Below are positions 11,567 to 25,105 of a stretch of DNA of 55,971 bases, piece by piece. Source of the stretch: Saccoglossus kowalevskii. Its lineage: Eukaryota > Hemichordata > Enteropneusta > Harrimaniidae. Below the pieces are notes generated by a model that was not told the DNA's origin, searched no databases, and saw only the letters and a program-made list of their open reading frames with translations. How positions within the stretch are numbered: the stretch's first letter is position 1; each line of letters opens with the position of its first letter. Position numbers and translations under genes: made by a program. Location of the stretch: NCBI RefSeq assembly GCF_000003605.2, contig NW_003145787.1:88376-144346 (forward strand), read 5' to 3'.

Positions 11567-11752
11567 TAGGTGTAGATTAGATGGATACAATTTACACTGT
11601 TCAGTGTATTTGTGTTTTGAAATATGTCTACGAATGTCAAGTAATATTATGTAGTTTCTGTTTAACATGATTTGTGATATGATGAAAATATATTCAATCA
11701 CCTGACACCAGAAAAACAAAATATATTTGCGGTTGTCTCGATCTTTTTTGAA

Positions 11753-12019
11753 CGTGTCGAATTTGTGCAGAATTATATAACATATCCGCGAAAAGATTGC
11801 GCTGGTGGTGACGACGATCTAAATATCCAATATAACATTAGAGATTTCCACGAACGAGCACGAGTGATTTCATTTGTAAAGCTACATCACTCAATTCATG
11901 TTGTTATACACGAACTGGAATTGGTATCAATATTCGAGAAGAAAGCAGCTTTCATCGCAACACTTTACTCAATTTGGGCGACGTAATGAAATCACTGTAC
12001 CGCACCATGTCGAACACGC
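11753..12019. mobile_element. Candidate small non-autonomous element with imperfect inverted ends
   Basis: The left end CGTGTCGAATTTGTGCAG resembles the reverse complement of the right end, CGTGTTCGACATGGTGCGG, with a few mismatches and one gap. A second inverted pair lies inside: GTGATTTCAT near 11866 and ATGAAATCAC near 11987. No clear target-site duplication is visible, and the internal open frame (11765-11986) resembles no transposase. It is consistent with a decayed MITE or with a fortuitous inverted repeat. Confidence 0.35.
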
Positions 12020-12027
12020 AGCTATAA

Positions 12028-12041
12028 CTAACATATGTTAG
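12028..12041. repeat. 14-nt perfect palindrome
   Basis: CTAACATATGTTAG is fully self-complementary. In DNA this A+T-rich, short palindromes arise by chance, so no function is assigned. Confidence 0.6.
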
Positions 12042-12713
12042 CCTGTTATATTACAAATTGTATATTGATAACCGACGAATGCTCACAGTTTGTGGGATAC
12101 ATTTTTCATTACAAGCACAATTGATACTTCAATGCGTACAGAGATTTCCGTACGCTCGTAGCATTGTTGGTTTAATGTCGAAATATGTCACACAGTTATA
12201 TGCACTACGTCTTGGTAGGATCAATTTGAATATTGTTAAACGAAACATCATATCACATATTATACTCTAACATGCGTTTGGGGTTTATCATATTGATATA
12301 AATTCACACGATATTCAATTACTCTACTTAGTTACACATCTAATTTGCCATATGGTCTGTAGATGAAAAAACACACCCGGCGTTATTTACTGTCATTATT
12401 ATTACTATTCAATTTATATGCACCATCATGTCCACCAGAGATAGTTATTTAACATATTTAAAAAAATTGAGATATGTGTGTTCTTTTCATAGTTATATCG
12501 TACGGACGGTGTACATTTTCTAATAAATTGTAATATGTTAATAAATAAACGCGTGAAATATTACTGGTATGCATCTATCGAAAACAATAACACAATGATG
12601 TATTGACCCTCAATATCTAGCTCTAGTGTTTATTTATTAGTATGAAGATATATCTCAATAAATATGTAACATATTCAATAGCAAAATATAATTTTCTAGA
12701 GTAATTTAATTAA

Positions 12714-12827
<114 letters not shown>

Positions 12828-12841
12828 TCACTCAAGATTAT

Positions 12842-15193
12842 GACTACTATAACTAAGACTTGGTGTCTGGAGAATTTACATATCTTCTTTATCCTATTTT
12901 ATTTGCCCCTGATACTAATTTATTTACTCTAATGATATAAAGTAATACTAGAATTAGTACCATTGTGATCCATGTTATTCAATAATTAGGCTTACATATA
13001 TTTTTAAAACATCTTATGATAGTTATGCCGCATGTCGTTTTTATCATTGCTAAGTGCATCGGTCGGGATATTATATACATTACGTTATATATTATTACAT
13101 TATTATTATATATGATTGGAAGCGCATGTATCATTTCAAGCCCTTGTGAACATTTTTGTCACAATCAGAAATGTTGAACAGCTTAGTTGGGTTTAAATAA
13201 AATAGCGTTATAACAATCCGAGAGTTGCACACTTACAATGCTTCTAAGTTAAGTACTTTGCATAATACAATTCATTTTTTATTTTTGGCTACAAACGACC
13301 GGTTCTCGCCAACCAGTAACTGTACACACTCACTAGCACAACACGTAAACAAGTGAGACGACCTATATTAGACCTGGAACAGAATTATTGATAACCTAGT
13401 AATTATAACGCATTTTACTGAATGTGTGTAAAGCGTTGTCTGTCGAGTTATACGTCTGCAAACACCACACAGTATGAGAATTACAATTTGATTAGATTCA
13501 CTCTAATTAATTACACATTTACATGTATTACTATTCACAACGGGCGATAACACAATGTCGGGGAAATTTCTAGCACTATAACCTGCAGCAAGCAACGAGC
13601 TTTGAACATTAATTGCTCAGACTTGTTTTAACTTTATGTACATAATCATGCACTAAAGGCTGATGTAGATAACCGACTTCACATTTAAATATGCGTTCAT
13701 TTGAATTTACTATTTGAAACCATTTCGAAGAATGGCACTATATTCCAAGTGTTTCTTCCGTGCATATTAAAAACGTAATAATGTTGCGTGAACGTATTAT
13801 TATTATTCTATGTCATTTACAAAGAAAGCATTCCTGTAAGTAAATGAATGTGCAAGAATATTGAGCTGTAAATAAACTTTCGATTCAAGTCATATTCAAT
13901 TTGTCAATAATTCTTCATCATCGTCGACAATAACGATAAGTGACGGATTCATAAATCGTCACCACTACAACATCTAATATAGCATGAATTGCATTTTTTT
14001 GCCTAAGTAGAAAGTAATATTGCAATCATACTTGGGAGGGGTGGGGGTAAATTAAGAGATCATGAGCATCATTGCAATCCTAACTAGGAAATATTTAAAA
14101 AAAATGCAAACCTGTGTCAGAAATCTTTAATATAAATATCTATATCAACCATCAGAGCAAAAATATGCAAGGCCTTGTAGATCAAATGGGAAACGTTTGA
14201 ATGCATGCGCTATTTTTTTTTCTTGGTGTGTTACATTATTGGAGCGTTAATATACTGATACTGGGACAGTGATTTTTTAACTCATTTCTTGAAACAATCA
14301 TAAGCCAATATGTGTGTCAAGGCTGAAGGCAATAAATATGTTCCCTCTACTATTAATACAAGTATATTTGTTAATTTGAGATATGGGAACCCGTCTAAGA
14401 CAAATGCAGGTACAGTTATATATCTGTCACGACAATTTATCTGTCTAAAATGTTTTTGTTTTGAGAACTATTTATGATTGTTGTTATTGATTGCATGTTG
14501 TTGTATTCTTGAAACTCATGTTCTTTATATTTGACAGTACATCTGTCATTCCTTATTTATTGATTGTAGGATTTGGAATCACAACATAGGCCCCATTGTG
14601 GCATGTAGCGTTTAAGGTATCATATTCCCATTGATAACTCATTTTAGAAGAAAATTTCTTTCACTCAAGACATTCAACGAGCTAAAACAAACCTAACAAT
14701 AATAATGGCAGATATAATATAAAATACATACAACACATAACAATAACGAATAGAATAATAGGTGGAACAAATTATACAATGGCACAATGAACAATATCGT
14801 CTTGGTTCATTTCTGGCCATTGGCTACATTGTTAGTGAAAGGTGTTATTGACGTTGCACAAATCTGAGTGATGTTTCAGAAATACGACTCAGTAATTAAA
14901 TGTACATTTATATACCAGTAAAATGCAGAGATTTTAGTCTAAACCTGGTCTCCGGAGAACCCGCCATCCTTAACGTATTCTGTAGTCAATAATAAATAGT
15001 CGTACAGTGTGTGTACACCCTTGCACATTATAATTAAATTTGTATCAGTTTAAAATAAATTGAAAAGTAATTCATTCCTTAGTTAACTTATTTTGCACAT
15101 GCGTACTCTGAAATAATATAGCCCAGTGCTATAACTAAACAATCTTTACACATATATGGGGTAGCTTGAGTGGTTTGTATTGGATGTGACTGA
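12842..15193. other. Noncoding stretch before the assembly gap
   Basis: A+T-rich sequence without recognisable exons. A G-rich tract GGGAGGGGTGGGGGT lies near 14035-14049. Nothing else stands out. Confidence 0.45.
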
Positions 15194-15387
15194 NNNNNNN
15201 NNNNNNNNNNNNNNNNNNNNNNNNNNNNNNNNNNNNNNNNNNNNNNNNNNNNNNNNNNNNNNNNNNNNNNNNNNNNNNNNNNNNNNNNNNNNNNNNNNNN
15301 NNNNNNNNNNNNNNNNNNNNNNNNNNNNNNNNNNNNNNNNNNNNNNNNNNNNNNNNNNNNNNNNNNNNNNNNNNNNNNNNNNNNNNN
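15194..15387. other. Assembly gap of 194 N
   Basis: A run of 194 undetermined bases. Open frames drawn through it (15088-15477 minus and 15180-15404 plus) are artefacts of the N codons. The flanks are TATA-repeat-rich on the right side. Confidence 0.99.
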
Positions 15388-16091
15388 ATATAATGTTAGC
15401 ATAATATTTGGTATATAATATACGTATAATATACTGTTTTGGTTGAAGTGAAACGTGTGAATTATTGAGTAAAACAATTATAATTCATTTTTTTTATATG
15501 CAATTATGAGACATCACAGTTGCGTGTTGTGTCGTCTTTATGTCTAAATAACATGCATAACATAACTCGGTTAGTGAAGTATTAGCATACACTGATTATG
15601 TTTGAAGCAATACATTTTTCAAAATAAAACAACCAGAGTTTAATAAGAATAATTTCAATTATCATTGCAAACTGTATGTAATTTCGAGTCATTGAATACA
15701 AAATGAAAATTGAAATGACGTAACGTGTGGTCAGATGTCAGATGTTGAACATATTAATAAAACAAACCTAAAATCTGCCGGGGAAAAATCTATCACGATA
15801 TTGGAATAGCACATGACATCTCAATCCACTCAAAATTAAACCAGGCTTCTCCATAGTTCAATGTCAATGAGGTTAATAGACCGTTGATTGTAACAACTCT
15901 CCCATGCGTGAGTGTAAATACTCGTTATCGTATAACACATTTAAAACAACGTTGTTCATTTACTTGATGATAATTCCGACCACGTTTCAGATTCAGTGTT
16001 TTAGTTTCTCTAAAGTAGTAGAAACTTGTTTGGTATTTAAAGCCACATAAGGCCATACGAGTGCAAAAAGATTGCTTCATATGACTCACCG

Positions 16092-16108
16092 AAAACTCCC
16101 GGAGTTTT
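16092..16108. repeat. 17-nt palindrome (AAAACTCC-C-GGAGTTTT)
   Basis: A perfect 8 bp inverted repeat around a single C, with two more complementary bases on each side beyond a mismatch. It does not match the histone-mRNA stem-loop consensus. It lies in a slightly more G+C-rich stretch (about 16040-16640) that has no identifiable gene. Confidence 0.6.
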
Positions 16109-17019
16109 GCGACAGGGCATCGACCTTTCTTTCACACACTGCGCCGTAATGTGCAGTGCTTATACATCGAGCTTTTAGTGATTGAGGCTTAATGTTTTCA
16201 TACGCAAATATTCATTGTAATCAGCAAGTACATGGTACCTCGATAGTTCTGCAGTTCACTAGATGTTCATTCGTGGGAAATCACACTTTATTGGCAGTAT
16301 TGGCTACTGGGTGACGCGTTGAATTCGCGTTAAGAGTGTTCTGTACACAGGGCACAATTCAGCGTGATGTCAGTTACATGGCAAAGGTCATTTACCAATT
16401 CCATCGACTAATCAACTGCCCGCGCTCGCCTGAAAGCTAAAAATAGGCAGTCTTGTGAAACTCACATGATATATCTTCTAAGCGTTCGCAGTACATTCAA
16501 ATAATTTAAAAGGGGAAGTTTTGCGGCACTTCACTCAAAACCTTTAGGACCATGCATTTATTTGTGATATATGTTCTCTGACACTGACGCGTCGTGTCTG
16601 GGTAGTATCGCCCGTTTCCCAGTTTAAGTGTTATCAAATCAAATTGTGTAATTACATTGTACATTGTATTTCACGTAAAGAACGCAAATCATTTGTTGTT
16701 TTCTTAAATTAGTGTCAAATCAAATGTAATATATAAATACAAATTAACTTTCCAAACAGCTTTCAGAAATGTTCAGTTAATTATTCATTGATTCAAGAAA
16801 AAATAAAAAAATTTTAAGAAATTCTGCGTAATCAGATGCGTTGCTATAGAAAACGCCAGAACAGCCGGTAAGTTATTTGTCGGCCTAGTTGGCAGGTGTT
16901 CTCAATTTTTACTAACATCTTGGACATAAAAGAAACAAAGTGTGAAGACACAAAACAACACATGTATGAGTATGAGTACCTAAATCAAAAATTTGCGACA
17001 TAAGTATATTCTGTCTATT

Positions 17020-17160
17020 TTCAAAAGTTTTCATTAGTGTAAGACAATCTAGGTTTCCTCGAAACAGATATCTGATTCGTATCTTTCACAAAGTGCCAGT
17101 CAAGAATCTCACGTTACCCAGCTGCTAATGATTTCATGATACCGCCGTTTATTCACACTT
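17020..17160 (+). repeat. Dispersed repeat, copy 1
   Basis: Shares ordered blocks with about 40360-40510: AGTGTAAGACAATCT, then CA(C/T)AAAGTGCC(A/G)GTC, and ACTTTTAT(C/T) at the end. The two copies are in direct orientation about 23 kb apart and are diverged. No coding content is recognisable in either. Confidence 0.65.
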
Positions 17161-19229
17161 TTATCTTTCATTTGCAGGTACCTCCAAAAGATCATATGAA
17201 ATGTATCGTGTTCTCTTCTTATGTGGGCATCGGTTTTCTCGTTGAATGATGTTCCTTGCCCGACTAAATTGTATTCTTGTACGATATTTCTCTATAAAAA
17301 CTGAGCAAAACAATATTAACAGTGACCTTGTCATTAATTTCTTTGGTGTGCTCACATAACTAGGTATCTCCATTTCTGTTTTGCTCGAATGACAAGATCT
17401 GTGACACGCAGTCTAGGGGTGTCGATAAAATAATGTGAACAACAGATTCGTATTCTCTATCATCTACACATAAGTTATTCTCCACTTTACTATACTCAAC
17501 TCTGATAAAACATAATGTAATAATATATAAAATAGCTATATATATTCTGTGATGAGTTCAAACGAATGATTTATTTAATTATATGTATTATTATATAAGA
17601 ACAATGTAACATTTTAATACTACACTGTGTTGCAAATACGGAGTAACATCGGGTTATATTTCATTGCAACCTAAATCAGTTCAATTATTGTACATTATTT
17701 TGATGCCGTTGATGATTTTGGTCAGATCGTTAAAGCATGACCCATATCACATCATCCCGCAACACAAAGGAGAGTCATAATTTGGAACCCTTTAAGCTGC
17801 GATATGGTTAAAAAAATGCAGTCACCTATGATTAACTTTACCGATCGTATTTTTCGCGACCATGTTTGCCGCTAACAGGTAGAAGTAGCCATTTTATTTT
17901 AAGTGCGTTCGTGTCCTGTTTTTGATCGGTGACGCCATCAGACGCGCTATAAAGGGGATGCTGCGATTGGTTTAATAAACCTGTCAGAGGGACCACATTA
18001 TATATGCATAGGTTCAGATGTATGTGGCGATAGTTAAAATTCCCAAGATGTACGTAATAAAAATAACAAAAATTACAAAATAATTAAAACGCACGTAAGA
18101 TTTTAATCAGATTGAACAACCAACCTAATTTGTTGAGTGACAATTGTTCATCTTACAAAACAATTGTTCTTGTCTTGCACTGTAAAACATCTCTTTATTA
18201 TTTTAATTTTTCAGCTAATTTACATTGCCTATGTACAGTTCGGCTATGCACACAAAGCGTATTTCGTATCAATACAATGCCTGTATAATCGGAAACATGT
18301 GTTCCCGTATAATTAAAGTACAAGTTTGAATTATATTTTCTGATAAACGATCTGCTAAATACTGTTGCAAATTGTATTTACATGTGCGTCTCATTTGAAT
18401 TGTTTGTCAAACCAGACGTCTAGAGCTATCTAAATTATTTGATATATTTATGTAAAAAAAGTTCATGCGGGATTTTGCGGACTAAAAACGATTTATACCA
18501 TACCTATTTAAATTATCATTATTATATTACTACCTGATTATTCGACGAGTTTGTGCCGTATCATATTAGAAGAGAATATTTCAAATTATAGCCTTGATGA
18601 ATAATTGTCTGCACTCGCACGCAAACTCGCAAATCCCTCTACTCTATAATGTAAAACGTTATTGCCTGTTCTAGACTGAGAAAGAAAGGAATAAGTAGTT
18701 TTGTTATATCAGTAACAGATTAGTATTATATTACATTTAACTACTCAATTGTGTAAAACGTTTTTTTATGTTTGTCAGCTGCAAGGACAATTCGATAATA
18801 AAAAACGTGATTGCAAACACAAACAGAATTACTGACAAATATTAATACAAGTATGTTCGTAGCACACCCTCTCCTCCTATAACAAAATTTGGAGATATTT
18901 TTTGAAAAAGTATATCCCAGGATTGAATTAAACAAAATATTTAAAAAAGAGACTTGCATCACAAATGTCAATACAGATCATTAAACATGTTAAGCAAAGT
19001 TATATATTGTGGAAGTTTACCGAAATTTCAGAGTACTTTTCTATGTTATATTTTATATTTTAAATGAAAACATTGAGCAATTACGATATATTTGCTTGCA
19101 ACTTGTGAAGATGACAGGTCAATAGTTGTTGCAGTACATAAGGTGACACCGCGACTGACATTTATAAGTTTGATATGCAATGTTTATTTAAATTTATTGC
19201 ACGCAATATAAAGTGGTATCCCAAACTTC

Positions 19230-19261
19230 GGCGGGGGGTTAGGGACGGTGTTGAGGGACGG
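19230..19261 (+). other. G-rich tract, possible quadruplex
   Basis: GGCGGGGGGTTAGGG is followed by a short spacer and GGGACGG. It offers three to four G-tracts on the plus strand, unusual in this A+T-rich window. It is structural potential only, with no gene nearby to regulate. Confidence 0.4.
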
Positions 19262-20524
19262 TTGTTTAGGTTTGTGTGGTGAACGACGATCACCCAACTT
19301 AGACAACTTTAGACACGTTGATGTGTATTAGTAATCACAATACCAGAATAGAAACAGCGAACGAGGCTGTTACCATGGTGATACATTTACATATTTACAA
19401 ATAATGTTCATATAATCACAAATTGGCGTAGTTTTTGTTGCCAATAACGTCATATATCATAAACTGTCTGATATGATTATGATTACTAGATTATATGGTT
19501 AAGCCTGTAGAAATATAACAGTCGTAAAAATTAATATGAATTATCGCTATATTAGAAGTATTGACATAATTTATTGTGTCGTATGTTTGTCTTTCCAACA
19601 CGTTTTTTGTCCAGTCAGACTGCTGTATACGCACAATACATTCCTTTTAGTTTGTCATAAATTGACTCAATGCAAACAACCAGTTAAAAACAGTTTAGTT
19701 TCGAGCTTAATGGTTATTACATTTGTATTTCTTGGCGCGTGAAAAATATAATGTAAATAGTGCGACAATCGTTGAGATTTATAATACCACTTTGATTGCA
19801 GGTTGATACATCATGTGACTGGTTCGATATACGAGAAAAATAAAAGTAAGTAATGATAATAATAAATAACTTGATGACAAATATATCTTTTTGTGAGCAT
19901 ATTTTTATTACAACGCTTGAATTCTAAAGACTTTCAAAACTTTAATAAAAAAACCTTTACAAAAAACGTAGCATAGTGTTCAGATAATCAGTGTTTTAGA
20001 GCAATATGACTACCATGATCTACTCGAGTTTGTACCAGCTAAGTTATGGACCATGTTCAGGATATTCCCCACACACAAACAAGAGAAAGGAAAAATTGAA
20101 TATTGAATAATTATAGTATCATGTTATCCCACTGTACGTTCACACATTTCAATTGCCAACTGGTTCGGCTATTTATATACGTTTAAATCAATTACCAAAT
20201 AACGCAAAATGCCAATTGATAATAATAGTTCTTGATATGGTAGCTCAAAATAATCATTGGTAGTTATAGTTAGTGATAGTTATAACAGACACTTGTCGCT
20301 GAACTTTGCACATTGATCTTGACTCGAGTCTAGCTGTAATTCGTTGACCTCTGCAAGACAAGGTCAATACTCATTTGTGATGTAGATATTGTCACAAATT
20401 CACCAGCTGTTATCTAACTCTATATTTAGATTAAATATGTAGATATCAAAACTCTACTTTTTCGTGCCATGAACTATAACCTGGCCACTATACATAATAT
20501 GACCATATGTCACTTTTGTTGCTC

Positions 20525-21454
20525 TTAAGGTAGAGATTCAGGTTCGTGAGCACTTGGGAGAGAATTTTTTTGTTTTGCTTTTTATTATCCAAACAGTCAT
20601 GGCTATAGACTGTTAAAATGTTGTAGAATTGTGAATAGTGGAACATACTCAAAAAACGATTTTAAAATATAGATAACAGGTGCACACATTCTCTCTTTTG
20701 AATGCTTAGCAAGATTTAGCAAGGCTGTACATAAATAATAAAAAAGAAACATGGTAAATAAAAGAAATAACGGGATCTCCATATTATGCACTATATTTAA
20801 CTTTTAACAAAACGATAATACATTTAAATTTGGAACTGTTACAGCCATTTTAATTATGAGCATTAGCAAACTTCTTACTGAGTGAATTGTTATGTGCAAA
20901 TTAGCAATTATCTCAGCTTCTTTTTAGTGCACATCCCAGAACTTTAAAAAAAATAGCTCATAGACGCTTTGACCTTTTGTTTTGAAATTTTCACAAATGA
21001 TTGACAATGTTTTTCTTCAATCTTCAAAACGCCGTCGCGGCATTGTTTTTGGTTGAACAGTGTTACAACAATCGTACAGACAACTAGCCTAGGTGTTAAT
21101 TTATGCATAAATTTGAAGTAGTGAAATTTGGGTTGCTGCCCTGCAAAATTGACAACTGGTAGACAATTTTCAAGACGGCGCTTTCTTCATAGTAAACATA
21201 TGTACCCATAAACCAATTTTGACAGGAAACAGAAGCATAGTTTAGGAGCTATTTTTTTAAAATCACTTTTGACCAAAAAAGCACATTTTTGTGTATATTT
21301 CAAACTACAGTGTCCATAAAAAATACTAACAAAATTTAAAAATTCATACAATAAGCTTTCCGAAAATATATAGTTTTGTGGACAAGGGAGGTTATCTTGG
21401 TTTCCTAATTAACTAATTAAAATACCTGTCAGGTAAACTGCATCTCTACCTTAT
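20525..21454. mobile_element. 930 bp non-autonomous DNA-transposon-like element with inverted ends
   Basis: The left end reads TTAAGGTAGAGATTCAGGTT and the right end, on the reverse strand, ATAAGGTAGAGATGCAGTTT, giving 17 matches over 20 bases. The interior has no transposase-like frame and is rich in A/T runs, as expected for a MITE or deletion derivative. TTAA at the left boundary and TTAT at the right would fit TTAA-type insertion with one mutation. TA duplication is equally possible, so the superfamily is not assigned. Confidence 0.65.
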
Positions 21455-22049
21455 TCATCGCTTGCCTCCAATTCAATAATTATAAACAATTCTACTACTG
21501 GACCGTGTGATACTTCAATTGCACAATGTATACAGACATTCTGTATCTAATTATTCCTATTTTATTTTTGCATTTGTATACAGCCTTATAAAGAAGTCCC
21601 AATAACTAATACATATCCGTGATGCATTTTTTTCCTTTTACATGTCAACATTGTTTTCATATCAGGCTACAAAACAAGTTGATTTTTTTAGAACTGTAAA
21701 CTATCTTAAGATAAAACAAAAACAATACATGACAAGTAAAGTAATCTTGCTATTTTAAGAATCAATTGTGTGAATAATTTAGCAACATCACGTATGAGTG
21801 AGACATTAGTGTAAGTGCGAAAACAAATAATCAATATCATCGCCATAATGAGCCCGATACGACGGAAGGTAACAGTTTTACTCCAATAAGTTAATCACAA
21901 GATTACAATCAAGTATGCACGAAAACAGTAATGTGATCATAAACCATAGTTTTAGAAGACAAAGAAAGTAAAGTAAGCAAATAACACCGAACAAATTAAA
22001 CGGCATGGTAAATACTACGTCAAATCAATGAAAACACGTACTGCATGCG

Positions 22050-22094
22050 TGACTCGAACCGGCGCTCGCGTACAGCACCTAATCGCATAGCTAC
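22050..22094 (-). repeat. tRNA-derived SINE-like remnant, minus strand
   Basis: On the minus strand an A-box-like TAGCTATGCGATTAGGTGC (22076-22094) is followed at tRNA-like spacing by the B-box GGTTCGAGTC (22051-22060). The would-be T-stem pairs at only three of five positions, so a functional tRNA is unlikely. A decayed pol III-derived repeat fits best. The flanking sequence is more G+C-rich than its surroundings. Confidence 0.5.
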
Positions 22095-22354
22095 ACATCA
22101 CTGCACGTCTTCCCCTTGGCCACCGGCCACAACGGTGATCATAACGTAGCAGAGGTCGATGTAACCCGCACCACCTGAAAGAGCATTTGTGGGTATTCTC
22201 GTGATAACCTTAATGTACATCATTTTCCTACTAGTAGTAAACATTTATTATAGTCCGAAATGAGGGAAAAAGAAAAACGCTGTGTGGACATTCTCGCCGG
22301 GAGGGGGACACAATGTACAACCTAGTAACAATTATGCGAGGCACCCAACATATC

Positions 22355-23390
22355 ATTGTCCAAGCTTCCATACATGAAAGAGCCAATAACTTGCTCAGCT
22401 TATTTTGAATACCTAGGCTGCATAAGATGCCAGAATTATAGAACGTGGTATATTTTCCTAATGTGGCTATTGCAGAACAGATCTCTTTCTAATGTTTCTG
22501 CGATCAAACCCTTTGACGTTTCCATAAAGATACTAATTTTCCAACAATATATGGCTTTCGAGCATTTATGCTGCTCCAATAATAAAAATAACATTCTCAT
22601 TGAATACCCAATGTCCAAATTATATGGATAAATGTATTTGTTTGTCTCTCTGGGATGTTTTGTTCAAAAGTTATACCGATTATTGATTTCTGTAACAAAA
22701 ATGGCTGCTAAATGGCCGCCTAGTGACGTCATGGGAAAATAGTGTACTAGACATCCTGAGGATTCAAAAAATATAAGTTAAAAAAATTATCATTGGGGTG
22801 CATGGGGACTCCGATTTCCTACTAGACTATACTATCACATGGAAAATTAATATTACGTTTAAAAGATACAATTATCTTTCTATGATTTATCAACCAGAAC
22901 TTGAAATCAAAGAAACAACAGAATTATTGTTCTGTCTTATATCTTAAGGTTCTCCTTAAATTTCAGCTAGACTATACAATAATATAGATGATTTTACCAT
23001 AATCTATTTCCCCCTTCTTTGTAGTAATATCCCGCTTCCTTCTACATATGGTGTACGTTTCCCAGATGGAACTTACTAGACATGGTGACTTTGGAAAACA
23101 TATTTCTCAGTTAGATATTATAACTAGTGTTCTTATGCATGTTTTATTTATTACATGCTTGATACTTCTTTCAGATATCAGTTTGCATCAATTTTTATGC
23201 ACTTTTTTTGTAAATGTCCATTTAATGACGAGGGAAAGATGATATTCACCAATTTTAGCTACTTTTTGAACTATGTTAATCTACCTACTTTTGTGACAAT
23301 TTGCATATTATCATACGTTAAAATTAGAGGGCTTCACAATACAAAGTTATAGCAAATTAAATTTCCGCTACTGGCCTCTAAATTTGTTAA
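22355..23390. other. Repeat-like noncoding segment
   Basis: This segment has a texture typical of non-autonomous elements rather than genes: AATGGCTGCTAAATGGCCGC followed by TGACGTCATGGGAAAAT near 22700-22740. The phrase CTAGACTATAC occurs twice (near 22821 and 22967). Near 23320-23387, AAATTAGAGG and CCTCTAAATTT form a weak inverted pair. Boundaries and family cannot be set from one copy. Confidence 0.3.
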
Positions 23391-23996
23391 ATTCTTTTCA
23401 TTTACGTTGCAAACACCTTCATGTTTTCGATGTGAAAGTGATAAAGCTACAGGATTAGAATAGCTGTTAGTTTATCATTTGCAGGCACATTTCTATGAAA
23501 AAAAACGTTGTCCCTTGGTGGTTCAAAATTCATGAAAATGTGGCTTACGGCATATTTCAAAAGCAAGGCGACAGTGAATCACACTCATAAATTACAGTAT
23601 ATATTTTTTATGAGAACGCTTGCACATAATTGGAAACCATATTATAATGTTTTGTTAATATGACATCTGTGCAGTCACAGAGTGAAATATAAATTAAGAA
23701 CAATAAAGTGATATTAAGGCGTGATATAATATTTTCAGTGATATAACAATGAAACTCAATCGATAACCAACTTGCATATATGATAATTATAGTTAGCAGC
23801 ACGCCTACTATGATATTGTGTCTAAAATAATTAACATTGAATAAGATTCATCAAAACGCCACATATTCGTAAAAAAATGGTACTAAATTACATTCCATTT
23901 ATCCGTCTTTCTCTTGTAAATAAATAAGATTCGACTTTTGCATTACCATCAAGACGACTTTAAGGCTAACATATATCACGAGTGGCTTAGTTAATA

Positions 23997-24895
23997 TCTT
24001 CATCAGATCCCGAGTCTTAGAAATATTGCCTGAATGCATAATAGAAATTCATTGATTTGCATATTTCTTTCATAGATCAAATCGTATCAACAATATTGCG
24101 ATGCATCAACATACTCACGTATGATTAATGGCACAGCAAAGAAATGTAGTGCTTTACAATAATATACACTGTGGTAACATGAGCATGGTGTGTGTGACGG
24201 GAATGTTACGTCACTGATATATGAACATCAAAGGAAAAACAGAATAAGAAATCATAATGCCAGTACGTGTTAAACTGTAGCAAGCAATATATGCTAGGCA
24301 TAAAACTTAGATTTGTATACAATTTAAATGTAAGAGCTAATAACCGTGCGTAAATCGAAAGTTATTGCTTTTGGCTAACACTGTCACTATATAATTGCGT
24401 AGGTTATATGTCAGTAAGTAACTTAAAATAAACTTTAATAAACTGTGCAAAGCACAGTTTATCAAGCTACGACGTGCTAGTGGTAAACTAAATTCAGCAA
24501 ATGTTACGCTTCTTGTCGAATGTTTTTTAAAAGTTAAACCAACGGTTGCGAGAAAATTTAAATTCCCTCAAAAAACAATTTATCACCGGATGACTATATA
24601 TTACAGCCGCTAATGACATTTATGTTTATGCCTATTTAAGAGAACTTATGATGCACACAATTCGCAGAATACCATCATATCCACGTTTTCACGTTAAAAT
24701 AATGAAATTGACATATATCACAACCTGGGTAAAAATTAAATGTTGGTCTAAATTATATGTTATTCCATTACCCGATTAACACGTGTTAATGTCTGATTTA
24801 TACAAGCACTATTGAACTATACCTGTCATGGGTAGATGTATGCACTTGATTATTCTCACACTGTGGACATGACCGTGGTTAATAAATTACATGCA
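23997..24895 (+). repeat. Tandem duplication, unit A
   Basis: Aligns in order with 25106-26230. Shared blocks include ATCAGATCCCGAGT/TTTAGAA, TTTGCATATTTCT, CAGATCAAATC-type sequence, CGTGCTA(G/A)TGGTAAA, ACAATTCGCAGAATACCATC, ATTCCATTACCCGATTAACA, and CACTTGATTATTCTCACACT near the end. The order and spacing show a segmental tandem duplication, not scattered short matches. No protein is recognisable in either copy. Confidence 0.85.
24438..24462. repeat. Perfect 11 bp hairpin with 3-nt loop
   Basis: ATAAACTGTGC, loop AAA, then GCACAGTTTAT. It lies in duplication unit A, and the matching part of unit B does not keep the hairpin. It is therefore not conserved between copies, and functional constraint is unlikely. 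Confidence 0.75.
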
Positions 24896-25105
24896 CAGTA
24901 ATTGAATCTGTGTTTTATGTTATAAGCCACACAATGCTTGATTACATTCCATAATAAGTGGGATGTTGATGATATATATTGTGTGTAATGACATTGCTAC
25001 ACATATTTCTTGAGGAATTCACATATGGATTTGAATGGACTGGGGTATTCCACAAATGTACCACCACTTGGTTTAGGCAGCGATTGTTGATACATACAAT
25101 ATCTC

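Noticed and set aside
15088-15477. Open frames on both strands across 15088-15477
   Set aside because: They consist mainly of X codons from the N gap.
22030-22110. Functional tRNA gene on the minus strand
   Set aside because: A- and B-boxes are present, but the T-stem pairs at only three of five positions and no acceptor stem can be drawn.
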